Positions 12,190-24,320 of a DNA stretch of 64,000 bases are shown here, piece after piece (positions within the stretch are counted from its first letter, which is position 1; the number at the start of each line of letters is the position of its first letter). The position numbers were made by a program, and so were the translations under genes. The stretch is from the NCBI GenBank assembly GCA_039654915.1, contig CM077599.1, positions 71,950,001 to 72,014,000 on the forward strand. Direction: 5' to 3'. The notes beneath the pieces were generated by a model. That model searched no databases, had not been told where the DNA came from, and worked only from the letters and a program-made list of their open reading frames with translations. Origin of the DNA: Aquilaria yunnanensis. Its lineage: Eukaryota; Streptophyta; Magnoliopsida; Malvales; Thymelaeaceae.

Positions 12190-12650
12190 ATTTTCCAAAT
12201 TCATTAGGATGAATGTCCGTGATGTTATCAACCATGCTAAAGTTGTTTGTGAAGAGGCCATTTGAGAATACAATTGACTCAAAAAGCGTGTGGAACATTT
12301 AGAAATTGAAAAGGACATGCTTATTGGTAGTATTGCTATGCTTCAGCAAATGGTGCATCATAATGATGTATGTCGTATACAAAGACCTGTCACTTTTTAT
12401 TTATTTTTTTCACCATTTCCATCACATATATATATCTAACTACATACCATGCCCATTTTGCTTTCAGGGTAGTGAGAAAAAAGTAGTCAATGAGAGAATG
12501 GATTACATAGATTATGAAGAGGACATTCCAAATGCATTCGAGACTAATGGATACAGAGGATTAAAAAGGAGGGCTGTCTTTGGGATTCATGATTTCCCAT
12601 TTGGAAGTGGCATGAATGCACATATTAAGGAGGAGGCTCTGGATAAATAG
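12190..12650 (+). CDS. Unrecognised small two-exon gene or remnant with coiled coil
   Basis: After a plausible acceptor (tttgcag, about 12176-12182), a first segment encodes MNVRDVINHAKVVCEEAI and then LKKRVEHLEIEKDMLIG, a heptad-like coiled coil. Two stops fall between these parts. A donor-like gta after the final HHND (about 12367) is followed by a pyrimidine tract and an acceptor near 12468. A second exon then encodes an acidic stretch (YIDYEEDIPNAFETNG), a basic GLKRRAVFG and an end at EALDK with a TAG at 12648. The second exon is clean, whereas the first carries stops, which suggests a decayed gene. I do not recognise the family. Its orientation is opposite to the CACTA genes upstream. 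Confidence 0.35.
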
Positions 12651-12654
12651 ACTA

Positions 12655-13245
12655 GGCATCTTAGTTTCGTATTACTCTAAAAATTGAGCATGTTAAGTCA
12701 TGTAACTGCCTATCTATACTAAATGTTAAAATAAAGATGTTGAATCGCTTTCAATTTTTGTCATAAGGTCACCATTCAAGTTACTTGGCATGTAAACGAG
12801 AACAATAAAATTCCAATGCTCGCATATTTAAAAAAAAAAAAAAACTAAAAAATCCATGTTTCAATACCAATAATATCCACACCAAATCATATAATCATAT
12901 CAAGAATTACACATGTAATACCTCCAACAATATGTCACCATTTCACACGTACAAGAAATACTTAGACAAAGTAATATTGGGTATATTCAAACTGGAGTTG
13001 CATAATATTGGTACAGTTAATTACATGAAATGTACACATGTATTATTTTAATGTATTTACGATAGAGTTACATAATATCACACATCCTGACTTTTTTTTA
13101 GTTTACGTTTTAATATCATTTTAATGTATTTAAGACAGGTTTTTTTAACATAACTACCTTGATTGAGTTTGCGTTTTCACATGGATGGATTTGTACCAGT
13201 TTTATATCTATTTGAATAAATTGGGAGGCATATCATAACAAAAAA
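12655..13245. other. AT-rich intergenic DNA
   Basis: No ORF or repeat is recognised. A run of about 16 A residues at 12830-12844 could be the poly(A) tail of a short retroposon, but no 5' body or target duplication could be defined. Confidence 0.4.
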
Positions 13246-13249
13246 ACTA

Positions 13250-13985
13250 TTGAACAAAATAGTTTTGATTAATTATTATGCAAATTAAGGAAAATAAATC
13301 TAATTTTTATATTTAATACTATAATGAATGTAATAGATTAGTTATGGCAAAATCAAGGTTAAATAAGATGAATTATCCAATTCTTCCTTTTCCTAATATA
13401 TAATTATTCCACAAAATGGAATGGATATCAATCTCATACATGATATGCCATGGTGGTCCATATTTTTTTTCCTTTCTTTCATTTTTTACAAATTATTTTA
13501 CAAAATAATTTTGATTAATTATTATACAAGTCAGGGAAAATCAGTCTACTTTTCATATTTAATTCGATAATGAATGTAGTAGATTAATTATTGAAAAATC
13601 AAGGTTAAATAAGATCAATTAACCAGTTCTTCTTTTTCCTAATATAAAATTATTCCACAAAATGGAATCGATATCAATCTAATACACGGTATACCATGGT
13701 GGTCCATATTTTTTTTCATTTCTTTCATTTTTGCAAAGTATTTTTTTACAAAATAATTTTGATTAATTATTATGCAAATCAGGGAAAATCAATCTACTTT
13801 TCATATTTATTTCGATAATGAATGTAATAGATTAATTATGGCAAAGTCAAGGTTAAACAAGATGAATTAACCAATTCTTCCTTTTCCTAATATATAATTA
13901 TTCCACAAAATTGAATGGATATCAATCTAATACGCGGTATACCACATGGTGGTCCATATTTTTTTTCCTTTCTTTCTTTTTAAAA
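13250..13985. repeat. Three tandem copies of a 246-248-bp unit
   Basis: The marker ttttgattaattatta occurs at 13263, 13509 and 13757, giving periods of 246 and 248 bp. Each copy ends with ccatggtggtccatatttt or a variant, followed by a T-rich run. Copies are roughly 85-90 percent alike by eye. This could be a minisatellite or the internal repeat block of an element. No ORF spans it. Confidence 0.9.
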
Positions 13986-14120
13986 AATTAAGCCTTATTC
14001 AATGCGTAATTGGAAAGTACCAATTATATATAAAATGCTATTTACATGCCATCGAGTAGTATTATTTAAGTGCATCTTTTGCTAGAGTAGAATAACGGAC
14101 AACATACTAGTTTAGTTAAT

Positions 14121-14608
14121 ATGGCAGAGGAAAAGGATATTATCCAGTGTAACCCGACGAATGAAGCTCAGGGTCCATCAATGGAGGAGCCATCCAATAA
14201 GGGACAACATTTGCCTTCTAACTCCAGTGGCAATCCTTGGTGAGATTTTAATTTTTGAATTGTATTTATTATTATCAATATTAATTTTTGCTATCCACTT
14301 TTGTACATTTGTTTTACGTAAATGTAGAGATGAATCAGATGAAACTCTTTGCGGCCAAATTCTGTCAAAGTGGAGGTTCTGGCGTTCTAGGAACAAACTC
14401 CCTTGAGTTTATTGGAAGAGTTTCAAGTTCATGGTGATTGAGCATTATGCCATGTTAGAGCAACTTAATGCTTATGAGCCAAGTTATGTCCAGACATTGG
14501 ATGGGTTGGCTAGGAACATCGGAGAGGTATTCACAGACGAGGGGAAGCAAACTGAGGAAGATGGGAAGGAAGAAGATGATTGGCTTGATTATTTCTCTGA
14601 TGAATGAT
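14121..14608 (+). CDS. Unrecognised small two-exon ORF with acidic C-terminus
   Basis: An ATG at about 14121 opens MAEEKDIIQCNPTNEAQG and reads to NSSGNPW, where a GTGAG donor lies (about 14239). After an AT-rich intron, an acceptor (gtag, about 14325) leads to an exon containing DETLCGQILSKW and then, in a shifted frame, IEHYAMLEQLNAY and DGLARNIGEVFTDEG. It ends with EEDDWLDYFSDE before TGA near 14608. The frame change near 14400 suggests a decayed gene or a missed intron. The acidic end is reminiscent of small plant transposon accessory proteins, but I do not recognise it and assign no function. Confidence 0.3.
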
Positions 14609-14619
14609 GGATCATAGTA

Positions 14620-16710
14620 CTACTACTTTATTATATATATTTAGTGGCTACCTTTTTTTTTTTTTTTATCGGCAACTTTAGTGGCTATCTAATATATTTT
14701 ATGTAATAAAGCCCAAATTTTTCAAATAATTCGCCCTTGAGGTGATGGATATTAAACAGCACCTGATCTTCTTGAACTGCCTTCCATTTTTTTATTAATT
14801 CATATTTTTCAATATAATTGTAATGATGGGAATATGTTGGGAATATGTCATGGGAAAATTACAATATGTATCAGACAAAGGAAAACAAATATTACTAACT
14901 CATTTGAAAAAAAATTATTACATTATATTTTTGAATTGTTAATAACTTTCTGTATAAATTAAAACTAATATTAAAGTGTTAATTGAACAAATAATTTCAT
15001 CCTAATTATAAGTATTATATCTTACAATATTTTAAGGATATGATTACAAAATACTGTAACATTACGCATGGTACCATAAAGTAGGCTACAAAATGTACAA
15101 ATTCTACTACTGAAATGGGAATGGAGTTAATTATCCAATTAATTATATAATCAATTTAGGATATAAAATATTACACTTGATGAGGGAAAGCATAATATTG
15201 GCATTTATTTAGGATGGGGAGAAATTGACGAGGAAAGCATAATATTACGTTTATTATTCAAAATAATCTCCATGCTATTCAAAAAATTTCAGCGGTAGAA
15301 TCATACTGAAGAATTTTGATATCCATATCACATCACACTAAAGTATCCATTTAGTGGTCAGTCAATTTAAGGAATATAAGTTAGCCGAAAATCAAGGCCA
15401 ATTACTTTGTGAAATTTCTAAAATCTTTATTTAGACTTCTTCTAACAAGAAAATACTCATTAGGTAATGCTAATTGTTAGCATTTTTAACTATTCAGCTG
15501 TATTTACATAGGAAAGAATAATTAATTACGAGCCACTAAAACATTATAGGAACATGTTAATAACATAATTCTATTAGGTTTTCAGGATATCTAGACGAGA
15601 GTAAGTTCTAAAGTATATTATTTAGTATAGCTCATCTTACAGTATTCGCTGTTCCAAAAACTGATAACCACACTACTGTTATGCAGGTTAAGAAGGTTTG
15701 AATTAGATCAGCCTACATAGGTAAGCAATTGGTCGATCCTATTCATGTATTCCTTCTAAAAAATAGTACCAGTTTCTAACATCACTAACTAATAAAAAAT
15801 TTCTTTCTTTGCATGAACCTTCTATGAGTCTGTGAATGATACTATGGATGCCGAATGCAACATGTAACTTTGATGATGCCATATATGTTCTTCCTTTACT
15901 TCTACTAATATTCACATTAGGGATAGAGATTATACCTACAACTTTGAATTTTGCAGATAAAGAGCATAATTCATCAACAATTTCGAGTGTCAACAATTTC
16001 GTCTTTTTGAGTGATAGGCGATTTAAGTGCATCTAAGGTACCAGTTCATACCTAAATACTTCACTGTTTCCACTTTATTATGCATGTTTTAATGTTATAA
16101 TAGGTTAACATATATAAACAGTAAAAGTAGTCGAATAAGTTTAATAGGAGTGTTACTGGAAAGCCTACTATAGCCGATAAAGAGTAGAACAAACTGCTAT
16201 GAAGTCAATTTCAATGTTCAGTTAATAAAATTTCATCTTAATTGTAAAATTTTAATTAACATTTCTGTAAACTAACTCATTTTAAAGTTAGGGACAGTGT
16301 GACAGAGAGTTAGGATAGAAACACATGCCAACAAATACTGTAGGTGATCATGGATTTTCTTGAAATGAATGAAATATCAACCATCCTATTGAAGTCATTA
16401 AAATTCAAAATTAATTTGAAGAATTGTATGCAACTCATTTGTCATAAGTTTGAAGGATTGTATTCAATTAACATTAAATGGAGAGTGATCAAACTTACTA
16501 TTATAAGCTTTCTTGTACATATCAATATAATTAAAAGTTTTTACTTTACTACAGTATCCAAAGCCAATAGAGTCAATTGCCCGTAAAATACACATCTCAC
16601 AATCACTGGTGTGAACAGAGAACATAAGAGGAAAAAAATGTTTAAAACGAAAAAAATGTTTACAAAGATTTTTGTGTAATAGATGTTCAGTATAATAACC
16701 AAATATACCC
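14620..16710. other. AT-rich intergenic DNA without supported genes
   Basis: Only one ORF of note is seen: 97 codons on minus (15739-16032) overlapping a 66-codon plus ORF. Neither has a recognisable domain, and the region shows no splice or promoter pattern around them. The repeated phrase aaagcataatatt (about 15188 and 15235) marks a small local duplication. Confidence 0.35.
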
Positions 16711-16719
16711 CATATGATA

Positions 16720-16945
16720 CTCTCTACGTCCCATATTATTTATACCATTTAAATTTTTTACATAGTTTAATTCGTATTAGTATTTATTAGGAAAAAAAAT
16801 TTTAAAAATATATTTAGAAACTATATGTCTTGATTTATCATTCTTATATAAAATTTCTTCATTTATATAATAAATTTTTGAAAATAAAAAATCATAAATT
16901 AATTGCTGAGAAATGAATGGTGCAAAGAATATGGGACAGAGAGAG
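16720..16945. mobile_element. Stowaway-type MITE
   Basis: The element starts CTCTCTACGTCCCATATTAT and ends ATATGGGACAGAGAGAG, forming imperfect terminal inverted repeats that match the widespread CTCCCTCCGTCCC Stowaway terminus. TA dinucleotides flank both ends (16718-16719 and 16946-16947), as expected for a Tc1/mariner target duplication. At 226 bp with no ORF, it is non-autonomous and depends on a mariner-like transposase elsewhere. The 60-codon minus ORF inside it is meaningless. Confidence 0.92.
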
Positions 16946-16949
16946 TAGA

Positions 16950-17640
16950 TGTTAAGCATTCAATTCCTAACTCTTTTTAATTAATCTTTGAGAAATAGTG
17001 ACCAGTGAACATTATGTCATAACAAGAGAACCAAATATATTAAATTTGGAAGGTTAAGCGGCTTAAGCCTGTTGTTTAATGGTATTTTTCATTGAATTTT
17101 CAAACTTGTTATGATTAACAGTAACTATATTTAACAAAGGTTCTGTATCTAAAAGAGTTGTGAATAGCAACTAGTAATTACTTTTTCAATTAAAACATTT
17201 AAATGCCACAATTTTTTTGGGTTCCGGATGATAAATAGTTTTATGTCAACAAAAACCGGATCAAGTGTTATACCATTAAACAATGGCACTGGATAACCGG
17301 AACCCATCATCATCATGAGATTGTGAAATTTCCACATCTGGTCACCATTTGGACGATTGCCCTTCCTTAAAAGTGGAGAGAAATGAGATAGATGTTTTAT
17401 AATGACCTTAAGTGAAAATTGAGAATTATTTAGGGAAAAAAATAATTATTAGTGGAAAAGTGGGAGAATATAAATAGTAGATCTAGCAGATCTATCTGGA
17501 TCTGAAGAGAAAAAAATAGAAAGGATTTTGAATCATCGAAGTGTGACAAATTAACATTATGTAGCTTTAGAAAAGGTTCTAGATCATATTCAGACTGATC
17601 GAAATCATAAAATGTCAGATCGAAATCATAAAATGTTATT
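16950..17640. other. Intergenic DNA
   Basis: No supported gene. A 62-codon minus ORF (17149-17337) has a somewhat non-random look (GYPVPLFNGITLDPVF), but no domain or splice context supports it. Confidence 0.3.
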
Positions 17641-17731
17641 TTTCAAATAACCAAAAAATAAAAAATAAAAAAACAACTTGCACGGTGGCCCAAAAATAAT
17701 ATCTACGGTGGTGTATATGATTGTTTTTTAC

Positions 17732-17925
17732 CAGGTTCTGGAATCTGGACGGCGTCAACATTATATTCAAAGGAAATTTCCATAACGGGAGGGCTGTGAG
17801 GAGATACAACTGTTTTAGTCTGGAGAGATTTGAGGGACAGATTGCTTGGAGAGAGATAGATGGAAAGCGGGGGATAGAGAGATACTGCTGCGGGAAGATT
17901 TTTTTTTTCTTCAAAAGTACAGCAG
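17732..17925 (-). other. Possible 5' exon of a host gene (minus strand)
   Basis: On the minus strand, a CT-rich leader resembling a plant 5' UTR (about 17925-17784) precedes an ATG at 17783. The ATG opens MEISFEYNVDAVQIPEP and is followed immediately by a GTAAAA donor at 17731. No convincing second exon was found downstream. This looks like a first exon left behind from a gene, or captured by an element. It is antisense to a 90-codon plus ORF that I treat as a shadow. Confidence 0.3.
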
Positions 17926-17949
17926 GAAGCTATTTAATTTACCTTGCCT

Positions 17950-18425
17950 TCTTAATTATAGTCACAGAACATATACCATTCATCAAAATTTAGATAGGTC
18001 CTATAACTCATTAATTTTAACAAATTAGTCCCTACATTTTTTGTTATCGACTATGCTACTCATTTTTTGCTATCTTTTAAAAAATTTCATAATAATTTGA
18101 AAATCTTGCAAAAACAATGGCTAATTCAATATAAAAATAATATTATGGTCCTGCAACGTATATTCAATGTAATGGTATGATGGTCCTTATGTTTTATTGG
18201 TGGAAACGTTTTTTATTCTCATTTTTTTTCCAATTTCCAAGCAATATTAATAAAAAATGTATGTTCCACTCATTGCATACAAAATATTTCTGTATGTTTT
18301 AATAATAGTCTAACTTTTGAAATATATTAAATAGAAATGATATTTAATAGTGGTGAATATCATAAAAACAAAATGTATATGTCAACATACTTCAATAACA
18401 CCTATAATATAATTAAGAAGGTAAT
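17950..18425. other. AT-rich intergenic DNA
   Basis: Nothing coding. The phrase aaattagtccctac near 18025 resembles the start of some plant non-autonomous elements, but no matching inverted end was found. Confidence 0.3.
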
Positions 18426-18429
18426 GCAA

Positions 18430-19145
18430 AAGTCTTCTTGAATCCAATGAGCATTACAATTAAAAAACGTAACTCATCCTCTACTACACATTCTTCACAC
18501 ATTTTTTAATCATCAATCTCGTAATAATTTGGCTCTCAGTTGCTAATAGGTGGGGCTTGAATGAATTTATTTATACAAGATACATATTGAAGATGACGGA
18601 ATTAGGATTTACAGGTTCAATAGATAGGGTAAACAATCGAGGTCACCTCTCAACAATCATTAATATGATGTCATCAACTTGCATGCGTAGCTTTCGAATA
18701 ACCTTTCCCCAACCGCCGCCCTCTTATTCTTTCGATGTTCAAATGTAGGATATGCTCTAGTTCATGAAAATAATGCCTTGGTTCACCAACATAATAACAT
18801 AAAGGTACTTCGCCACCAGGATCCCACGTATGGATGAAATATAAATAAAGTATAACACCTTGGTAAACAATCCATATTTAAAATATTGAAGGACACCGTG
18901 GACAAAGATGACAATGGGATGGCCAGAATCCCTCAACTATTTGAATCTATAAGAAGCTCGATTTATGTACCATTGCCAAATGACCAATGAAACATTAACC
19001 GACATAAATATTGCAAAAAAGTAAACGCCAAAGTAAATATAAGATGGTCGATGTAAGATTTTTGGATTGTCAAGGATTTTGCTGTAGAGCTTTTGAGAGA
19101 ATAACAATAATAATCTATAAAGGCAATGAGTCTATGGCCAGATTT
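18430..19145 (-). pseudogene. F-box plus Cys-cluster protein family, pseudogene copy 2
   Basis: The minus strand carries, in order, the same blocks as the copy at 34006-34711. An F-box-like LPL.IIIVILSKAL lies near 19120-19080. QLRDSGHPIVIFVHGVLQYFKYG is near 18945-18880, in segments, followed by ILVAKYLYV. VIRKLRMQVDDIILMIVER is at about 18700-18645, and a C-terminal MCEECVVEDELRFLIVML is near 18510-18455. The counterparts in copy 1 are LPTEIIALILSKVL, QLKDSGQPIVIFLHGVMSYFKYG and LCDECVVDDELRSLVVML. Stops and frame changes make this copy non-functional. The family resembles plant F-box proteins of the At2g35280 type, which pair an N-terminal F-box (SKP1 binding, ubiquitin ligase substrate choice) with a C-terminal CxxC region; that identification is from memory. 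No Helitron protein remnants accompany this copy. Confidence 0.7.
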
Positions 19146-19149
19146 TTTG

Positions 19150-20040
19150 GTTGCACATGGAAAAATAATATTTTATGAGTGAAAGGAATGTACATAGGTT
19201 AAAAAAATACAAGGAAGAAATAAAACTATAAAATAGTAATTAATATTTTTTAAAACTGATGAGTTAAGTAAAAGTATATGGTAGAGTAAGTAATCTCTCA
19301 TTTACTACCAATAGAAATTAACCCCTAATGAGAGAAAACAATGGAGGGTTAACTCAAATTGGCCCAAAAAAAAATATTTTAAAAGTCCAAGAAAAATAAC
19401 TAAGCAGGGAATAAATATGAAAAGGCCAAAAAAATGTTGATTTCAGCCCAACCAAAGTGAGAAAAAAAACCCTAAATTTACCAGACCCAAGAAAAGATCT
19501 AATATTAGCCTAAGAACCAAAATTGTCTGAAAAGTTTTGAAAAGAAAGGTGAACCAGCTCATTGATGAAGTTTAAAAAAATATGAAAGGAAAAAATGGAA
19601 TGTGAAAAAAAAATAGTTTGGAAATTAGAAATGGGCAAGAAATAATTTTAGTTAAGGGGTAAATATAAAGGGAAAAAAAAGATGTGAGAAAAAAATTTAA
19701 GTAACTTAGAAACAAATTGTTGAAAATTAATTAATTTTAAAAATTAGTTTATTGAAGAAATTATTAAGTACGGAAACGTTATATTTGGAAAATGTATGAA
19801 AGTAAATTGGACAAAAAAAACAATGTTGCTCAATTATAAAAAAAATATGGTAGCACAATTGAAAAGTGATAATTAATTAATATAACTAAAAAATAGCAAA
19901 AACTTTGGCCCAAACTTAAATTCACATAAGACCAATTTCAGTATCCAGTAAGAACAAATGAAATGGTTGGATTCATAAAAAAAAAATAAATGGTTGGAAA
20001 AGGAGGAAACAGTAATTATTTGGCCTAGTCCATGATGATT
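19150..20040. other. A-rich intergenic DNA
   Basis: Long A-rich stretches with scattered ggcccaa and gcccaa phrases. No ORF, repeat boundary or RNA gene could be supported. Confidence 0.35.
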
Positions 20041-20049
20041 AGTTGAACT

Positions 20050-21144
20050 TAAGGGTGAAAAGGGGCCAGGCTTTGTTCGGGTAGCTCGAGCTCGAGCTCA
20101 AGTAAGGGTTTTTCAAGTCGGGTTTTTTCGAGCTCGAGCCAATAATTAGCTTAAGCCTAATACTATTCGGCCCTTTAGGCTCGCGGGCCTGCTAGGCCCT
20201 ATATTTTATCTATTCTTTTGGGCCTTTTTATGGTCAAGCCCGTTAACCCTTCAGCCTTAGAGACTGAAACCAGCCTTAGGCTTACCCCTTAACCTACCCC
20301 TTTAGTCTCTTCCCTTCGGACAGCCTACTTATCATCTGTTCGCCTACTCTTACGAGATACCACGTTGACATACCAATGATCAAAATCCTCTCCCACACTG
20401 CCACGCACCAGCCGACAGTGGCCGAACTTCACCAGCCGACGACAATCACGTTGCACCAATGAGGGACCAACATTCGGGTGTCGTCATTGCACCAGGGAGC
20501 AGTGGGTTTGAATCGTCGAACATTTGGTAGTTGCAATCGACGCCGATGTCGACGCCTGAGGCTGAGATCATCAGCTCTACCTGGTATCTAAGTTTTTCTT
20601 TAGGATTTTCGTATCTAATTTTTTTGTCTCTTTTGTTCAATTTCTGTTTTTCATTTTCCTTATATTTTGAATGATTATTACACTAGATTTGCAATGTTTG
20701 AGTGTCGATGTTTGTTATTAGGTTTGGGAAATACCATTGGTAGAGTGATTTTTGTCATTTATCAATTGTTACAACTTGAATCGGGTTTTCTGCGTGTCTT
20801 GAGGAAGAAAATGGCTAATTTGTGAAGTTTATGAAATTAGGGTAAAAAGGTAAAAGAATTAGAAAGTTTGGGATAGGATCTGTAATTTTCACTTTTATTA
20901 TTGTCTCTGTAAGAAATTACAAATCTGGTCCTCATATTTCATCTAATTTATAATTTTGAGACTAAAGATTTGTATGTATCATTCGAGCCTGGCAAGCCTT
21001 CGGGTTGAGCTCGAGCTCGTCTCGAGCTGAGGTCGGGCCTAAAAATTTGGGCTCAAGCAATTCAAACTCGAGTAGTATCAAACAGCAAAGAGGCCAAACT
21101 TGAGCCTAGTGGGCTCGGGCTCAGCCTGGCCCTTTTCACCTCTA
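20050..21144. mobile_element. Non-autonomous hAT element with perfect 8-bp target duplication
   Basis: The left terminus TAAGGGTGAAAAGGGGCCAG and the reverse complement of the right terminus, TAGAGGTGAAAAGGGCCAGG, form inverted repeats. The 8-mer GTTGAACT flanks both sides exactly (20042-20049 and 21145-21152), the hallmark of hAT insertion. Subterminal GAGCTCGAGCTCGAG motifs occur at both ends. At 1095 bp there is no room for a transposase. The interior has a GC-richer, UTR- or exon-like stretch (about 20330-20600) ending in a GTATCT donor-like site, which may be captured host sequence or the element's own 5' exon. Confidence 0.93.
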
Positions 21145-21149
21145 GTTGA

Positions 21150-22075
21150 ACTCATATGATAGAGTGACTAAACTGTAACTTTGTTAAAGTTAAGGTGCAT
21201 GTGTCAGTTTCTAAGGAGATTTGGGATTAATGAAAAATGGAGCAAATAGGAGGGACTTGGGCATAATAATGAGGAGTATGAAAATTAAACTATACACCTT
21301 CTGCTCGTTGTATGCCTATGATCTTAAATAAATCTTCTACTTGATGTACACCTACGATCTTAAACATTAAATTAAAAAAAAAATGTAATACGCTCAATAT
21401 TACATATTGTGCAAATGAGGAGACTACGGGATTAAAGGTAAATGATGTCATTAACAATATACACAATTAATAATAAGTTAAAAAAGTGCAGCCAAGGAAT
21501 AAATGAATATTCAATCAATAAATTTTACAATTTTAGAAACTAAAGTAGTATTTTTAAAATATTTTGTTTAAAAATTATGTATGTTTCATTTAATTTTTTT
21601 AAAGTTGGTACAAAAAATTTGTGAATTTTTAAAATTGTTTTATTAAAGTGATTATTAGTGGAAATAATTAAAAATTTTATTCAAAAAATTATTCCAAGGG
21701 TGATTATTAGTGAACAGAGTATTACATTAAGTGTTTCAAAAATTGCTGACAGTGGCTATGAAACCTTTGAAAACAATGTCCAGTCAATTGCATGTTTCTA
21801 GTATGTAAAGGGAGAAGTATGTAAAGGCAATAAAAAAATTTTACATCCCAATTGTTTCGTGCATCAAATTGGAACTTCAAGCTGGCAAAAAATGACAAAA
21901 ATAATATGGTCTTGCGGACGAAGAATACTAATAGTGTGCAAGGGTAAATAAAGGAACATAGTACTTAAAATGGCAGATTATCAAGGGTGGGGATGCATTA
22001 TGCAGTCACAAAAGCATTAAGGGAGTAAAGAGTGTAAATAACTATGGGCCATAAATAAACATTCTTTGTCCAAAC
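21150..22075. other. AT-rich intergenic DNA
   Basis: A short imperfect duplication ending cctatgatcttaaa / cctacgatcttaaa (about 21300-21366) is the only structure seen. No coding potential. Confidence 0.35.
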
Positions 22076-22079
22076 CCTA

Positions 22080-24320
22080 GACACAATTAATTGTGCCTTC
22101 CTCCCTCGCCGTCAAGGAGTCCACTGTCTCCATGCTCTCTCACCACCATAACTCTCTCCATCTTCTCTCTCTAATATTCTCAAACACTAAACATGGTCTG
22201 GGTCTGGTTCTAAATTAAGCACGTCAGGTTCATCGTTTGCCGCTATATGGCTCATTGTTCCTGCGGTGGCACAATCATTTTTGGCAGGCAAAATCAAGAA
22301 TCATTTGTTGTTTTTGTTACTTGGTTAGTTTTCGCGTCTGTTTTTTTTTATCTAAGCATTTTCTCTGTTATCTTTCAAATCGGTGGCTTCTAATCGTTTG
22401 TTGTTGTGGATCTGAAGCCACCTCTTATGCATGGCCGTTATGTCATTCTAGTTATTGGCAACGGGGGACTCTGATATGTGGAGAAAAAAACCGATCTTGT
22501 TTTCCCTTCTTAATCAGAATGCCGGGTTTCACTAAAAAATAAATTGGTTTTTGTTGATCTAAAGGGTTTCATTTTCGTTCTCTCTATTTCTCTCTTTAGT
22601 CACTTGTTCAAAACCGAAATATTTTTTCTGTAGATCTATTTGAAACCTTCGGTCATCTCATTTTTTTCCCTCTTTACTGCCTGAACCATTTGCACTTCTG
22701 TAATGGCTTATTGGGTCAGAAACCGCAATTGCCTGTTGCACCTGGCAATCGGGTGTACCCAGTTAACGGCAGTAGGGCCACCGTGAATGGCATAGAAAGG
22801 TATACTTTCTCCATTTAATCTTTTTACATGAGTACCTTTTTCGGGTTCTAATCTTGATAACAAACTAATATATATTCTTTTTTGTTTCTTAACCATTTTT
22901 TGTGGGAGTTATCAATCCAACAACTCTGACACTTGCGACTAACAACTTTGAGACACGAGACCAAGGGTAAGTGCAACATAATTTTCCTATTTAAAATCAT
23001 AAACTTTTCAATGTTTATTACTTAGCTATTAAAATTATATTGAGTAATAACAGTAATCAGACAGAACTGTTAAAAAAACAGCATCTAGGTTGATATGAAA
23101 AAGTAGTAATGTCCAGATAAAGATTAAAAGGAAACAACATACTAATTTATGTTAGTCTTATTTTTCAAAAATATATTAATTGCTAGGAAAAAATGAAACA
23201 CAAAGAGAAGGTAAAAGAACAAAAGAATTATACCAGATAAGCATAGTGAATCACATGAACATAATATTTGATAAGAACCTTGTTGTTTTGATGCTAATTG
23301 TTGATTCCATTGAGGACAAATCTCTGTTGGAATTAGTTGTCTATTGCTGGAATGTGTTCTGTGTTCCCATAATGATCACGTTTTAAATATTTTACTGGAA
23401 TGAGTTCTTTCTTGTTGATTGTAGTTAAATAAATACAATTAAAAGATGTTAGATAAGATAGTGAAAAGGTTGATTGTATATAACAGGAAAGTCAAATACT
23501 TGATTTTTTATACTACTTGCTACAATTCCCTGTGTTATTGAAAATAACAAATTTTGTGTGAGTCATAACACCATCATTCAATGTTTGATTTGCAATTATA
23601 CTCACAACTCAAATATCACATACATGTAAACAGTATGAAAAATCATGTTCCGAGTTATATCACAATGAAAATAAGTGCATCACCTTTAAAGGAACCTGCT
23701 TTTGTAGCTTGATGCTAGTGGAGTTGACATCTAAATGATATGTCAAGAAAAATTAGGGTAAATATAAGCAGCAGCCAACAAAACAATCAATTTTGACAAT
23801 AAAATGAAGTTGCATCACATTAACAAAAATGGAACCTAGTTTTTTTTGCATTGTAGTTGATCCGAATTGTGGTCCGGAGAAATGAAGAATGCCGAATGGA
23901 GCTTGTTGCCCTTCCCTTGCTACATTCAATGGTTGCACGATAGAATATTTAAAAGGAGATTAAAATATATTGTTGTATACTAAAAAATATTTGCTAGTTC
24001 TAAAAATTCAAAGCATATTGCCTTGTAGGTGAAGGAAGCTCACAGTTGCAAATCAAGGAGGCCAACCATTTGGTGCGTGCTTCAGTCTCCAGTGTTTCTA
24101 TCTTTAGTCCGTGCTTGTAGCCTTAGTCTTCAATGCACAGCATGATTTGAGTGAGAAAATGAATACGTGGAAAGGGAGAAAGAAAATCCATGGGGGAATT
24201 TATACTCATGTAACTATAATTTGAGTAATGGAATAGTGCAGGTGGGAAGTTAATCAATGTGTGCGAGGGGAATGTTAAGATAAAGATGAAAATTTTTTTG
24301 CGAGCCAAAGCAGCGAAAAT
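22080..24320 (+). other. Region with exon-like fragments of an unrecognised gene
   Basis: A CT-rich aaaccctag leader (22070-22195) resembles a plant 5' UTR. Two open, GC-richer segments next to splice-like sites follow. One is at about 22700-22799 (QKPQLPVAPGNRVYPVNG, then a GTATAC donor). The other is at about 22905-22969 (VINPTTLTLATNNFETRDQ, then GGTAAGTGC). A third open segment lies on minus at 23830-23938 (VAREGQQAPFGILHFSG), in the opposite sense. The pieces do not join into one product, and I recognise none of them. They may be dispersed exons of a decayed gene or captured fragments. Confidence 0.25.

Noticed and set aside
15739..16036. Overlapping plus and minus ORFs in intergenic DNA
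   Set aside because: No domain, no splice or promoter context, and both strands are open over the same bases.
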